Source of the DNA: Bacteroidales bacterium
GTDB lineage: Bacteria > Bacteroidota > Bacteroidia > Bacteroidales > UBA4417
Direction of reading: 5' to 3'
Length of the DNA: 64,000 nucleotides
NCBI GenBank assembly: GCA_016707785.1
Contig: JADJGZ010000005.1
Span: 124,001-188,000 of the forward strand
The stretch's first letter is position 1. The number at the start of each line of letters is the position of its first letter. A model generated the notes under the pieces. It did not search any database and was not told where the DNA came from. It saw only the letters and a list, made by a program, of their open reading frames with translations. This document shows positions 55,101 to 63,134 of this stretch, piece by piece. The position numbers were made by a program, and so were the translations under genes.

Positions 55101-56368
55101 TAAGGAATATCGAATACTCCATCATTGCCATTCAGATAGCTAGGAACAAAAATCACTTTAACCTTATCACCGATTCCATTCATGAGCTTCCTTTCCCGGA
55201 GGTGATGCAGAATCCTGTCATATTCGGCTTCGAATAATCCGTGTGTCAGGTATTTACCGGATAACGCCTGGTCATCTTTGGGATCAAGGAGACGATCGAG
55301 AATTCCGGGTACCGGGCCTGAATGATTCGCCGGAATTGTAATAAATGCTACTACAGGGTAGGTAAGGCTTTGATTTGTATTCAATTCAGCAAGTGCATCA
55401 ATAAACAGATCGATACCTTTATTTCTGAATTCATATCTCCCGCTATTAACCAGAAGCAATGTATCAGCTGGCATAGTCTGACCGATTACAGCTTGTGTAA
55501 CTGATAAAATCTTATCACGTGCAATCGCTCTTTTATCGTTTAGTTCATCAAAATCATGGATCAATGCATCATCGAAACCGTTTGGTGTGATTACATCTAC
55601 ATCCCTGCCAATGAATTGTTTGCATTCGTCAGCAGTAAGTTTGCTTACAGTAGTGAAAGCATCACTGTTAATTGCTGCAAGGGATTCCATTGAATGCTTG
55701 GCCTGTACATTGAATCTATGAGCCATTCCCTCACCGGAATAATCATGAAAATGGCTGTAAAGCGGCAAATCATTGCCGGCTATACATCTGCCAACTACAG
55801 TAGCATGGGTTGTAAATACACAACCTACTTGTGGGACTCTGTCACGGAGGTACAGGATTCCGCTCCCGGTCATCCATTCATGAAAATGAGCAATAATTTT
55901 ATCATCAGCAGTAAGGTTCCAGTTATAGAAACTCTCGATGACCTTCCCTGCAGCATATCCGAATAATGCCGGTTCAAAATAATCCCAGTTTCCGGTGATA
56001 CTATCCAACTTGTATTTCTCCCAGAATTCGGCAAGGATTTTATCCTTTATGGAAATATACATTGAAAAATCAACCAGGATCACAATTGGATTACCCTTTA
56101 TATTCCATCTTCCGATTTTAAACCTTAGTCCTTCGGCTTCAGCTTGTTCACGCCAGGATTTAAAGATTGTACGATCTTCAGTGAAATCAGGATTCTGGGT
56201 AGTTTCTTTCCAAACATCAGGGCCTATAAGTACAAAATTGTTATCATAAGTCTCCTGGAGTCCGGAGGCTTTTGTAGAAACTACAGTATAAATTCCTCCA
56301 ACTTTATTGCAGACTTCCCAACTGATTTCGAAAATATAATCAGGTTTACTTAACTTCTTTTCACTCAT
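52130..56368 (-). CDS. Glycogen synthase (GT3-like) / alpha-glucan phosphorylase (GT35) fusion
   Basis: 1,412 residues with two enzymes in one chain. The N-terminal part (about 1-560) resembles eukaryote-type glycogen synthase: FEISWEVCNKVGGIYTVVSTKA (about 13-34), FHEWMTGSGILYLRD, and YYEPWGYTPLESLAFG with the E-x7-E catalytic pattern. The C-terminal part (about 590-1400) is the alpha-glucan family phosphorylase: YFSMEFGLHDSLQIFSGGLG, HCNEGHAAF, and ASGTSGEKAIMNG, whose Lys (about 1166) should bind PLP. One chain would thus extend and phosphorolyse alpha-1,4-glucan. This fusion is known in Bacteroidota. It ends the leftward glycogen cluster but has its own -7 box and follows a hairpin, so it can be expressed separately. 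Confidence 0.92.
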   Translation of the reverse strand: MSEKKLSKPDYIFEISWEVCNKVGGIYTVVSTKASGLQETYDNNFVLIGPDVWKETTQNPDFTEDRTIFKSWREQAEAEGLRFKIGRWNIKGNPIVILVDFSMYISIKDKILAEFWEKYKLDSITGNWDYFEPALFGYAAGKVIESFYNWNLTADDKIIAHFHEWMTGSGILYLRDRVPQVGCVFTTHATVVGRCIAGNDLPLYSHFHDYSGEGMAHRFNVQAKHSMESLAAINSDAFTTVSKLTADECKQFIGRDVDVITPNGFDDALIHDFDELNDKRAIARDKILSVTQAVIGQTMPADTLLLVNSGRYEFRNKGIDLFIDALAELNTNQSLTYPVVAFITIPANHSGPVPGILDRLLDPKDDQALSGKYLTHGLFEAEYDRILHHLRERKLMNGIGDKVKVIFVPSYLNGNDGVFDIPYYDLLPGFDLSIFPSYYEPWGYTPLESLAFGVPTVTTTLAGFGLWVQSNLRNDSVVVIERNDENQDKVVDQIAQTILKFEKMSESRRGELALLAISTARSALWNNLLTYYYKAYGIALQKVALRAELFRNKQLIETVSSVNGKKHTHPEWRKVLIRQAYPDSLKGLVEISMNLWWCWNTDAIELFRMIDPENAGNIDQNPIFLLESLSLQQLRRLEKNESFMSKLQSVYARFREYMDNEGKIKPQVAYFSMEFGLHDSLQIFSGGLGVLAGDYLKQASDTNIDMIGIGLLYRYGYFKQGLSVSGDQISQYFPQRFNHLPIKPVRNENDEWLQVSVALPGRTLYAKIWRVDVGRVPLFLLDADIEENRESDRFITHRLYGGDLEVRLKQELLLGVGGIRLLHTLGIDPDIYHCNEGHAAFIGIERMRNFVEEKQFSFSQAIEIVRASTLFTTHTPVPAGHDAFPEDMLRTYIPHYADRLNISWDAFMNLGRYVEDKPDEKFSMSVLACKLSQEINGVSEIHGRVSREMFVNMYKGFFEKELHIGYVTNGVHYPTWASPKWRYLYESQFGADFMNDQSNPEHWQRIHSVPDEKIWQIRQELRGDLVDFIRKRLLDSMGSRQENPQNVIRTVEMLDKNALTIGFARRFATYKRAHLLFSNLTRLAEILNRPGLPVQLVFAGKAHPADKAGADLIKRIIEVSRMPQFISKVIFLENYGMEMAKKLVQGVDIWLNTPTRPLEASGTSGEKAIMNGVVNFSVLDGWWAEGFRPDAGWALPEESIYQNQQFQDELDAETIYNILEDEIIPIFYAKDSRGISSKWISYIKNTISGIAPHFTMKRQLDDYCNLYYKKLHQRSQILKEDDYSQVKKLAGWKNRMLRNWDSLEIVDVSLPNSTISPLDLGETLRSEVILNLGEVNPDDIMVELVAGQRVNDQMIEPQVIHVLKLDRMEGDNAVYAFEVTTTRSGVFDISFRITPKHPLLPHRLDFNLVKWA

Positions 56369-56464
56369 AATGTCAACTTAATAAGTAATTTAGCTTTAGG
56401 TTACGCTTCAAACGAACATAGATTAATCCCTCATTTTCGGATAAGTAACCCATCAAAAGCGGGC

Positions 56465-56472
56465 CAAAAGTA
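56465..56472 (-). promoter_or_regulatory. -7 box for the synthase/phosphorylase fusion
   Basis: CAAAAGTA reads TACTTTTG on the minus strand, 97 bases upstream of the ATG at 56368. Confidence 0.45.
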
Positions 56473-56478
56473 AAAAAA

Positions 56479-56515
56479 ATTACATAAGACAAGTCCCGGA
56501 CATGCCTTATGTAAT
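56479..56515 (-). terminator. Hairpin after the GH57 gene
   Basis: A perfect ten-base-pair stem ATTACATAAG/CTTATGTAAT with a 17-base loop; on the minus strand it runs into a T-rich tract (RNA: U-rich). It lies 45 bases past the GH57 stop, so it may end the debranching-GT4-GH57 transcript. Confidence 0.6.
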
Positions 56516-56559
56516 ATGTTTAAGAGCTTACCGATTGATTCAAAAACTCTGTAAGAATG

Positions 56560-57906
56560 CTAGTTTCCTGATTTCTTAACTTCCTTTTTATTTTCTGTTT
56601 TTTTTGTTTTGGCTACTTTTACGGGTGCTGACTTCGTCTTTTTCCCGACAGAAACCACCTTTTTGTCATCTTTCGCTTTAGGTAATTCTTTCGGCTTAAT
56701 AGCATTCAATCCTTTGTTGGCAGCATAATCCTTTACTCTGATAAGGAAATCAGAGAGTACATTCATATAATTCAGGAATGCTTCATAGGGCGTATTATAG
56801 GGATTGAAATAATGATGAACGGCACCATCACTGAACCATTTAGTACACATGTAATAAAAATGGTCACTAGCCTGAAGATAGTGCCAATCAGTCCTTAAGT
56901 CAGGATCGTTGCATTCGGCCATGATATGTGAAACCGAGTATAAGTTTTCAATAGCATCATCCTGAAGATCATTTCCAATCCATGCCGTGAGGTCTCTTTC
57001 TTCATCAGCCCATGATATGGCATCAGGTACATTGAGACCTGCGACTGGTTGTAACTCTTTTGCAGCTTCAGAAGGAGTGAGTAATTTCCATTTTCCTGAC
57101 TGAATCAGTTTTGATGGAAAAGCATATAAAAACTCAAAAATCCCTGTATCTGCCTTCTGATGTTCGCCGAAGGTTTCATAATCCATGAAAAGATTCACAA
57201 TTTCCTGTTTCTTCTCAACAGCATTAAGCCAGCCAATGTACTTTTCAGCAGTTAATGGCCAGTCGCTCCAGTCTCTTTGTGAAAAGCGGAATGCAATATC
57301 ATCGCTTAACTGGTAGTTTCTCAACAGAAGTTTCAAACGATCATGAGAAGCACTGCAGTAAAGGTAATTGGGACTTTTCCAACCCAGCACATGCTTGGCA
57401 CCTTCTGTCAGCATGGTCTGGAATCCCATATCCAATACTTGTCCGGCGATATCATTGGAATAAATCAGCTCTGTATTTCTGAATGTGACAGGTTTCACGC
57501 CAAATAACGATTCAATGGCATTCACATGGTCAGTAACCTGGCGTTTGAATTCACCCTGATCCACTACAGAGGCAAGTGAGTGGGAATAAGTCTCAGCAAG
57601 GAATTCTACATTTCCTGTCTTAGCCAGTTTTGCAAAGCTAGTAATCACTTCAGGAGCATACTTTTGAAATTGTTCCAATGCAGTGCCGGAAATACTGAAT
57701 GAAACCTTAAATGAAGAACCATATTCTTTGATCAGGTTCAATAAAACCTGGTTAGCAGGAAGGTAACAATGATTTGCAATCCTTTTGGCTATGTGCCTGT
57801 TAGTGTAGTCATCATAATAGTAATGATCAGCGCCGATATCAAAAAACCGGTATGTTCGAAGCCTGAATGGCTGATGAATCTGGAAATAAAGGCATAATGA
57901 CTTCAT
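56560..57906 (-). CDS. GH57 family alpha-amylase-like protein
   Basis: 448 residues of glycoside hydrolase family 57: LCLYFQIHQPFRLR (4-17, first conserved motif), FSISGTALEQF, EFLAETYSHSLASV (about 104-117, candidate nucleophile Glu) and NLFMDYETFGEHQ (about 230-242, candidate acid/base Asp). It acts on alpha-1,4-glucans in the cytoplasm, with no signal peptide. The last 45 residues are a Lys- and Pro-rich tail (KELPKAKDDKKVV ... KKSGN) not part of the enzyme domain, perhaps a charge-based anchor. It lies between the GT4 gene (23 bases upstream) and the fusion gene. Confidence 0.9.
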   Translation of the reverse strand: MKSLCLYFQIHQPFRLRTYRFFDIGADHYYYDDYTNRHIAKRIANHCYLPANQVLLNLIKEYGSSFKVSFSISGTALEQFQKYAPEVITSFAKLAKTGNVEFLAETYSHSLASVVDQGEFKRQVTDHVNAIESLFGVKPVTFRNTELIYSNDIAGQVLDMGFQTMLTEGAKHVLGWKSPNYLYCSASHDRLKLLLRNYQLSDDIAFRFSQRDWSDWPLTAEKYIGWLNAVEKKQEIVNLFMDYETFGEHQKADTGIFEFLYAFPSKLIQSGKWKLLTPSEAAKELQPVAGLNVPDAISWADEERDLTAWIGNDLQDDAIENLYSVSHIMAECNDPDLRTDWHYLQASDHFYYMCTKWFSDGAVHHYFNPYNTPYEAFLNYMNVLSDFLIRVKDYAANKGLNAIKPKELPKAKDDKKVVSVGKKTKSAPVKVAKTKKTENKKEVKKSGN

Positions 57907-57929
57907 AGAAAGTAATTTAGAGACAATTT

Positions 57930-59213
57930 TTATTGTAAAACAGATTCGTATACTTGCTTAATTTTACCGGCAGCTTCTTCCCATTTCAAGCTGTCCACTT
58001 CTTCGGTACCATACTCCTGGAACATATTCGTCATAGCATCATAATGCAGCAGTCCGTAAATTGCATCTGCCATGGCATCGATATCCCAGAAATCCACTTT
58101 CATCACATGATTGAGTACTTCAGCAACACCTGACTGTTTAGAGATCACAACAGGGACATTGGACCTCATGGCTTCAAGTGGTGAAATTCCAAAAGGTTCT
58201 GATACTGAAGGCATGACATAAACATCGCTCATGGCAAACATTCGATCTACATTTTCACCTTTGAGAAAACCGGTAAAATGAAAATGCGTTGAGATTTTCA
58301 ATTTGGCAACCCTTCGTATCATTTTCTCCATCAGATCACCAGTACCAGCCATTACAAAGCGGACATTCGGATCCCGTTCCAGCACTTTTTTAGCAGCTTC
58401 AATGAAATATTCCGGTCCTTTCTGGAAAGTGATTCTACCCAGGAATGTCACCACTTTTTCACGGACATGCTTTTCACCAATTTCAATATCACTTCTTTCG
58501 GAAGGTTCCACAGCGTTATGAACGGTAATTACCTTATCAGGATTAATTCCGTAGCGTTCAATTACAATATTCCTGGTGAGGTTGCTGACAGTTATGACCC
58601 TATCAGCTTCTTCCATTCCTTTTCTTTCTATTTCAAACACATTGGTATTAACATTTTCGCCGGAACGATCGAATTCAGTAGCATGCATATGCACCACCAA
58701 AGGTTTTCCGCTTATTCTTTTGGCAGCAACTCCTGCTGGGTAGGTAAGCCAATCATGAGCATGAATTACATCAAATTCGTTTGCAGAAGCAATAGATGAG
58801 CCAACCAATGCATATCTCGACACTTCTTCCATCAAATCATGACCATATTTCCCTGAAAACTGATACCTCTCAGCAAAAACAGGGTTGGAGACAGTGGTTG
58901 ATGATTTGATGTTTTCTTGCACCATTATTTCAAAGTCTTCCGGACCCACATAAGGAATCAGGTTTGAGCCAATTTCCATGAAAGTGATCTGGTTCCAGTG
59001 TTCCCTGGAAACAGGATCATTCATAAATACAGGAACATCACTTGCATTTACCAGTCTGACAGCTTCCTGACTTTCGTCACCATATGCTTTTGGAACAACG
59101 AACAAAACCTCAACATCATGTTTCATCAAACCTTTAGTCATTCCGAAACATGCTGTACCTAAACCTCCGGTAATATGAGGGGGAAACTCCCAACCAAACA
59201 TTAATACTTTCAT
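57930..59213 (-). CDS. GT4 glycosyltransferase (glycogen-synthase-like)
   Basis: 427 residues with two Rossmann domains: MKVLMFGWEFPPHITGGLGTA (1-21), VIHAHDWLTYPAGVAA (about 148-163), VITVSNLTRNIVIERYGI (about 206-223), and EPFGISPLEAMRSNVPVV (about 338-355), the E-x7-E motif of retaining GT4 enzymes. Encoded in the glycogen cluster, it most likely uses ADP- or UDP-glucose or maltose-1-phosphate to build alpha-glucan; the donor cannot be told by eye. It is not GlgA in the strict bacterial GT5 sense. It lies 15 bases after the debranching enzyme gene. Confidence 0.88.
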   Translation of the reverse strand: MKVLMFGWEFPPHITGGLGTACFGMTKGLMKHDVEVLFVVPKAYGDESQEAVRLVNASDVPVFMNDPVSREHWNQITFMEIGSNLIPYVGPEDFEIMVQENIKSSTTVSNPVFAERYQFSGKYGHDLMEEVSRYALVGSSIASANEFDVIHAHDWLTYPAGVAAKRISGKPLVVHMHATEFDRSGENVNTNVFEIERKGMEEADRVITVSNLTRNIVIERYGINPDKVITVHNAVEPSERSDIEIGEKHVREKVVTFLGRITFQKGPEYFIEAAKKVLERDPNVRFVMAGTGDLMEKMIRRVAKLKISTHFHFTGFLKGENVDRMFAMSDVYVMPSVSEPFGISPLEAMRSNVPVVISKQSGVAEVLNHVMKVDFWDIDAMADAIYGLLHYDAMTNMFQEYGTEEVDSLKWEEAAGKIKQVYESVLQ

Positions 59214-59228
59214 GGAATTTATAATTTT

Positions 59229-61196
59229 CTACTTTTTTCTGGGTTTACTTTTGGTTTCTTTATTTTGATCGATCAAATGCTTAACTCTCAGCAATTCTGC
59301 AACACTCCATGCCTGTGAGATAGCTCCGGAAGGTTTATGAGGAGGATCTCCGTCATACAACTCTGAAATTGTGCCAATGCCATGTTCTGACATTACTTCT
59401 TCGAATCCTGCATATATCTTTTCTATATATGAAACACCGGCCTTTTCAAATAGTTTAAGGTATGCTTCTGCAAAATGACCCAGGAGCCAGGGAAATGCTG
59501 CACCTTGATGATAGGCCAGGTTACGTTCAATTTCGTTACCTGAGTATTCAGGTTTATAAGCAGGATTTTTCGGAGATAACGTTCTTAAACCCCGGGGAGT
59601 TAATAGCTCACTCTTCACCCTGTCAACAACTCCTTTTCTCTGTTCTTCTGTCAGTGGCGAATAGGGTAATGAAGCAGCAAATACCTGGTTAGGTCTAACT
59701 GATTTACTTTTGAAATCGCCATGAACATAATCAGCCAGGTAACTTTTATCTTCCAGCCAGAAAGTTTCTATAAATGAAGCAGGAATCCTATCAGCAATAG
59801 GTTTCCAACTATCGACAAACTGAGTTTCTCCGGCTTCCTCAGCAAGTTCAATAGCGAACCGGATGGCATTATACCAGAGTGCATTTACTTCAACTGCAAG
59901 ACCGGTGCGAGGAGTCACAGGTTTTCCTTCAACCACAGCATCCATCCATGTAACAGCAACACCAGGTATCCCGGCATACAGTAATCCATTTTCCATCATA
60001 TGGATATTATAGGAAGCACCCTGCCTGAAACTTTCGAGAATCATCTGTAAAAGACTCCCATAATTTTTCCAGATATTCCGGTCTCCGGAAAACTGTTTGT
60101 ATTGTTGTAAAGTCCAGAAAAGCCAGAGAGAGGCATCTACTGCATTATATTCCACTTTATTTCCAGTTCCGAGATTGGGGAAAAGTGGGCCTTTCATTTC
60201 TGCTATCAGGTTGGCAAGTACCTCTTTAAAGGTTTTATAATCACCATTGATAAGGGTTAAACCCGGCAATGAAATAAAGGAATCGCGCGACACCCTTCCA
60301 AACCAGGGAAATCCTGCAATAATTTCCACTTTCTTGCCCCTTCTGAGGATGAATTGCTGTGCTGCATTTTGAAGACAATGCTCAAAACTATCCCTTGGAA
60401 CCCGGCGTTTTGTTTCAGCAGCAAACATGCGCCCAAATTGTGCCGGATTTTCAGTTTCCAATCCTGCTACAAAGTAGATGCTTTCACCCGTTGCAATGGG
60501 CAATTCAAAATATCCGGGAGTAAAGAGGTCTTCTACATAGTCATATCCACGGTCACGTTCCCGTGTATATGTGAATTGATAATACCAATCAGGAACATGC
60601 ACATACTCAGGATCCTTTGAAAACTGCATATGAAGATAAGGATACCCCTGGTACATCCGGAGTTTTATTCCATTCAGAATCGGGTCATACTTCCGTTCCA
60701 CATCAATGTTGGCTTTACTCAACGTATGAGTGTTCCGGTAAGCAAGGAAAGGGCGGAATCGAAGCCGGGTTGGTGAATTGGCCTGAACAAGGGTATACTT
60801 GATTATGATTTGATCAGAATTACTGACAAATAACATCTCCTTGGTAAGCACTACCCCACCTACCCTATAAGTAACAGTCGGGATCGGATCAGTATTAAAA
60901 TCAGCAACATACTTATGTCCAGCCGGATTATATACTCCTCCTTTGTAACGATGTATAGCAAGATTAAATTCGGTATTCTGCTGAATCACTGATTCATCAA
61001 GGTTCGACAATAATACATGCATGCCACCGTCCAACTGCGGTTGCGGAGTAATCAGTAACCCATGATATTTGCGGGTGTTACATCCAATGATCGTAGTACT
61101 GGAATATGATCCGGCACGGTTCGATCTGAGAAGTTCACGAGTTAAAGAGTATTCGAGATTAACTAGTTTCTTTTTTTCAAATTCAATGTAACTCAT
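59229..61196 (-). CDS. Glycogen debranching enzyme (amylo-alpha-1,6-glucosidase type)
   Basis: 655 residues. The N-terminal GDE domain (about 15-235) shows LLRSNRAGSYSSTTIIGCNTRKYHGLLI, and the C-terminal GH133-like (alpha/alpha)6 domain (about 290-640) has GFPWFGRVSRDSFISLPGLTL (about 299-319), EYNAVDASLWLFW (about 349-361) and NLAYHQGAAFPWLLGHFAEAYLK (about 560-582). It removes alpha-1,6 branches from glycogen in the cytoplasm. It is first in the leftward cluster with its own -7 box at 61245-61252, and GT4 follows by 15 bases. Confidence 0.93.
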   Translation of the reverse strand: MSYIEFEKKKLVNLEYSLTRELLRSNRAGSYSSTTIIGCNTRKYHGLLITPQPQLDGGMHVLLSNLDESVIQQNTEFNLAIHRYKGGVYNPAGHKYVADFNTDPIPTVTYRVGGVVLTKEMLFVSNSDQIIIKYTLVQANSPTRLRFRPFLAYRNTHTLSKANIDVERKYDPILNGIKLRMYQGYPYLHMQFSKDPEYVHVPDWYYQFTYTRERDRGYDYVEDLFTPGYFELPIATGESIYFVAGLETENPAQFGRMFAAETKRRVPRDSFEHCLQNAAQQFILRRGKKVEIIAGFPWFGRVSRDSFISLPGLTLINGDYKTFKEVLANLIAEMKGPLFPNLGTGNKVEYNAVDASLWLFWTLQQYKQFSGDRNIWKNYGSLLQMILESFRQGASYNIHMMENGLLYAGIPGVAVTWMDAVVEGKPVTPRTGLAVEVNALWYNAIRFAIELAEEAGETQFVDSWKPIADRIPASFIETFWLEDKSYLADYVHGDFKSKSVRPNQVFAASLPYSPLTEEQRKGVVDRVKSELLTPRGLRTLSPKNPAYKPEYSGNEIERNLAYHQGAAFPWLLGHFAEAYLKLFEKAGVSYIEKIYAGFEEVMSEHGIGTISELYDGDPPHKPSGAISQAWSVAELLRVKHLIDQNKETKSKPRKK

Positions 61197-61244
61197 AATA
61201 TATCAATATTTTAATCTTTAACGAAATCAGTCTTAAAAAGTTTG

Positions 61245-61252
61245 CAAAGGTA
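61245..61252 (-). promoter_or_regulatory. -7 box for the glycogen cluster
   Basis: CAAAGGTA reads TACCTTTG on the minus strand, 49 bases before the ATG of the debranching enzyme gene. Confidence 0.5.
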
Positions 61253-61492
61253 TTAAAGATTATCAAATATTCACATATCTGATTATAAAATCTATTTACT
61301 CCTTGCCCTTCGATACCAATGCTTTATAGATTTGTATCGCTGAATTTCCAAATGCATTGGCAATACTGAATCTAAATAAAAATAGACTCTCGTTTCCATG
61401 AAGATTCTGTATAAAATTATCAATAAAAGCGGCACTTTTGCAAATCATTGATAATAAAAACAAGTTCTGAACGTAAATTAGAATGAAGCTTC

Positions 61493-61500
61493 TATTTTTG
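61493..61500 (+). promoter_or_regulatory. -7 box for the beta-helix lipoprotein
   Basis: TATTTTTG matches TAnnTTTG, 17 bases before the ATG at 61517, so the leader would be only about ten bases. Confidence 0.45.
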
Positions 61501-61516
61501 CACTGAAAGGCAATCC

Positions 61517-62959
61517 ATGAGATCATTCCAAAAAATCATTCCTTATATTGTATTTTCTTGCATCCTGGCATGTATTTTAATGGTCTATAACGGATGTACA
61601 AAAGAAAACCTGAATACTGACCCTGCTTTCAGACTGGAATTCAGTAATGATACCATCTTATTTGATACCGTTTTTACCAGTATTGGCAGCGCTACAAAGC
61701 CATTACTTGTCAGGAATAAAAGCAATCAGAAAGTGATCGTTGAATCGATCAGGCTTGCCCGGGGCTCAGCATCTCCCTATCGTATTAATATTGATGGTCA
61801 ATCGGCATTTGAAGTGAAAGACCTGGAAATTGGGCCTAATGATAGTGCTTTCATTTTTGTAAAAGTCACTATTGATCCTAATAACCAGGATAATCCGCTG
61901 ATTCAGACAGATTCCATCCTTTTTATCAGCAATGGAAATCACCAGGATGTAAAGCTGGTTTCATGGGGACAGGATGCCTGGTTTCATGCCAACGACACCC
62001 TGAGAGGTTCTGTTTTTCTGGGTGCCGAAAAACCTCATGTTATCTATGGGAACCTGGTGGTAGACTCCTTGTGTACTTTGAATATTGAACAAGGTGCAAG
62101 GCTTTATTTTCATAATAATAGCGGGCTGATTGTCAGAAATTCAGGAACTATCCGTGTGAATGGAACATTGGAAAAGCCTGTTCAATTCAGGGCTGACAGG
62201 CTGGATGAGGAATATGAAACGGTTTCAGGGCAATGGTTAGGAATTTTAATTGAAGGTGAAAGCACCGGAAATCTATTTGAATACGCTGACATCAGGAACG
62301 GGAGATATGGAGTTGCAATGGATAGCACCACTATTGGGAGCATACCAAATGCCATATTCATGAATTGCATCATACATAATATGGTAAACTTCGGGATTCT
62401 TTCAATCCATTCAAATATCAGGGTGTATAACTCACAAGTTTCAAATTGTGGAGGTTATGCGGTGGCGATTGATGCCGGTGGAAAATGTGAGTTCAGGCAT
62501 TGCACCCTCTCAAATTACTGGAGTTCTTCCAGCAAACAATTTCAGACTTTATTATTAAGCAACAATTATTATTCTGATGGTACACAGACTCCTACTGCAC
62601 TTGAAGAGGCTTATTTCGGCAACTGCATTATTATGGGAAACGGTTTTGAAGAAATCATCCTTGACAGTATTGCCGGCAGTTCCTTTAATGTTAAGTTTGA
62701 TAACTGTCTTGTTCAGACAGAAGAGTCATCAAAATTCTCACACTTGTTTGTGAATTGCATCATAAATGAAGAGGCTGCATTTATTGATCCATGGATCGGA
62801 CAATTCGAGTTAGATACTTTATCTTTCGCTAAAGATGCAGGAAGTCTTTCCATCATTTCAACTTCTTCACGGAATATCAACTCTGATTTAAAGGGGAATT
62901 CACGACTATCGGATGCGGGCCCTGACCTGGGTTGCTATGAAAGAATAGAGAAACCCTGA
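61517..62959 (+). CDS. Right-handed beta-helix lipoprotein
   Basis: 480 residues with a lipoprotein-type signal (membrane segment about 9-25, then YNGC with Cys27). The mature part starts with an Ig-like or DUF4990-type domain (about 37-150, RLEFSNDTILFDTVFTSIGSATKPLLVRNKS) and continues as a parallel beta-helix (about 165-460) with short repeating strands (NNSGLIVRNSGTIRVNGTLEKPVQF, IFMNCIIHNMVNFGILSIHSNIRVYNSQVSNCGGYAVAID). It ends in SDAGPDLGCYER, a C-terminal motif seen in many Bacteroidota surface proteins of this type. It should sit on the outer membrane; carbohydrate binding or structural support is possible, but no active-site residues are identified. Confidence 0.88.
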   Translation: MRSFQKIIPYIVFSCILACILMVYNGCTKENLNTDPAFRLEFSNDTILFDTVFTSIGSATKPLLVRNKSNQKVIVESIRLARGSASPYRINIDGQSAFEVKDLEIGPNDSAFIFVKVTIDPNNQDNPLIQTDSILFISNGNHQDVKLVSWGQDAWFHANDTLRGSVFLGAEKPHVIYGNLVVDSLCTLNIEQGARLYFHNNSGLIVRNSGTIRVNGTLEKPVQFRADRLDEEYETVSGQWLGILIEGESTGNLFEYADIRNGRYGVAMDSTTIGSIPNAIFMNCIIHNMVNFGILSIHSNIRVYNSQVSNCGGYAVAIDAGGKCEFRHCTLSNYWSSSSKQFQTLLLSNNYYSDGTQTPTALEEAYFGNCIIMGNGFEEIILDSIAGSSFNVKFDNCLVQTEESSKFSHLFVNCIINEEAAFIDPWIGQFELDTLSFAKDAGSLSIISTSSRNINSDLKGNSRLSDAGPDLGCYERIEKP

Positions 62960-63063
62960 CAAATTACCAGAGTCAGTTTTCTTCAAGCATAGCAGCAATC
63001 CTGACTTCTAAGCCTGAAGTACAGCAATCAACGAGTTATTCTTTGAGACCCTGATAAATTAAA

Positions 63064-63091
63064 ACGAGCAATACTGAAAAGCATTGCTCGT
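63064..63091 (-). terminator. Terminator of sucD
   Basis: A perfect nine-base-pair stem ACGAGCAAT/ATTGCTCGT with a 10-base loop. On the minus strand it is followed by TTTAATTTA. It lies 43 bases past the sucD stop. Confidence 0.8.
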
Positions 63092-63134
63092 CTTGAAGTG
63101 ATACCTGAGGGCACCAAATATATTTGTATTTTAA

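Larger units (their letters stand above)
61197..61516. other. Divergent intergenic region
   Basis: This 320-base AT-rich gap separates the glycogen cluster from the beta-helix lipoprotein gene. It holds a -7 box for each side (61245-61252 and 61493-61500). A 76-codon minus-strand frame at 61296-61526 crosses it but overlaps the neighbouring start and looks like chance. Confidence 0.6.

Noticed and set aside
61296..61526. 76-codon minus-strand frame upstream of the beta-helix lipoprotein gene
   Set aside because: It overlaps the start and promoter of the neighbouring gene, has no recognisable domain or signal, and reads like chance in AT-rich DNA.
62960..63062. Possible tRNA or small RNA in the gap after the beta-helix gene
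   Set aside because: No cloverleaf, TTCGA loop or CCA end could be drawn; only the sucD terminator hairpin is convincing.
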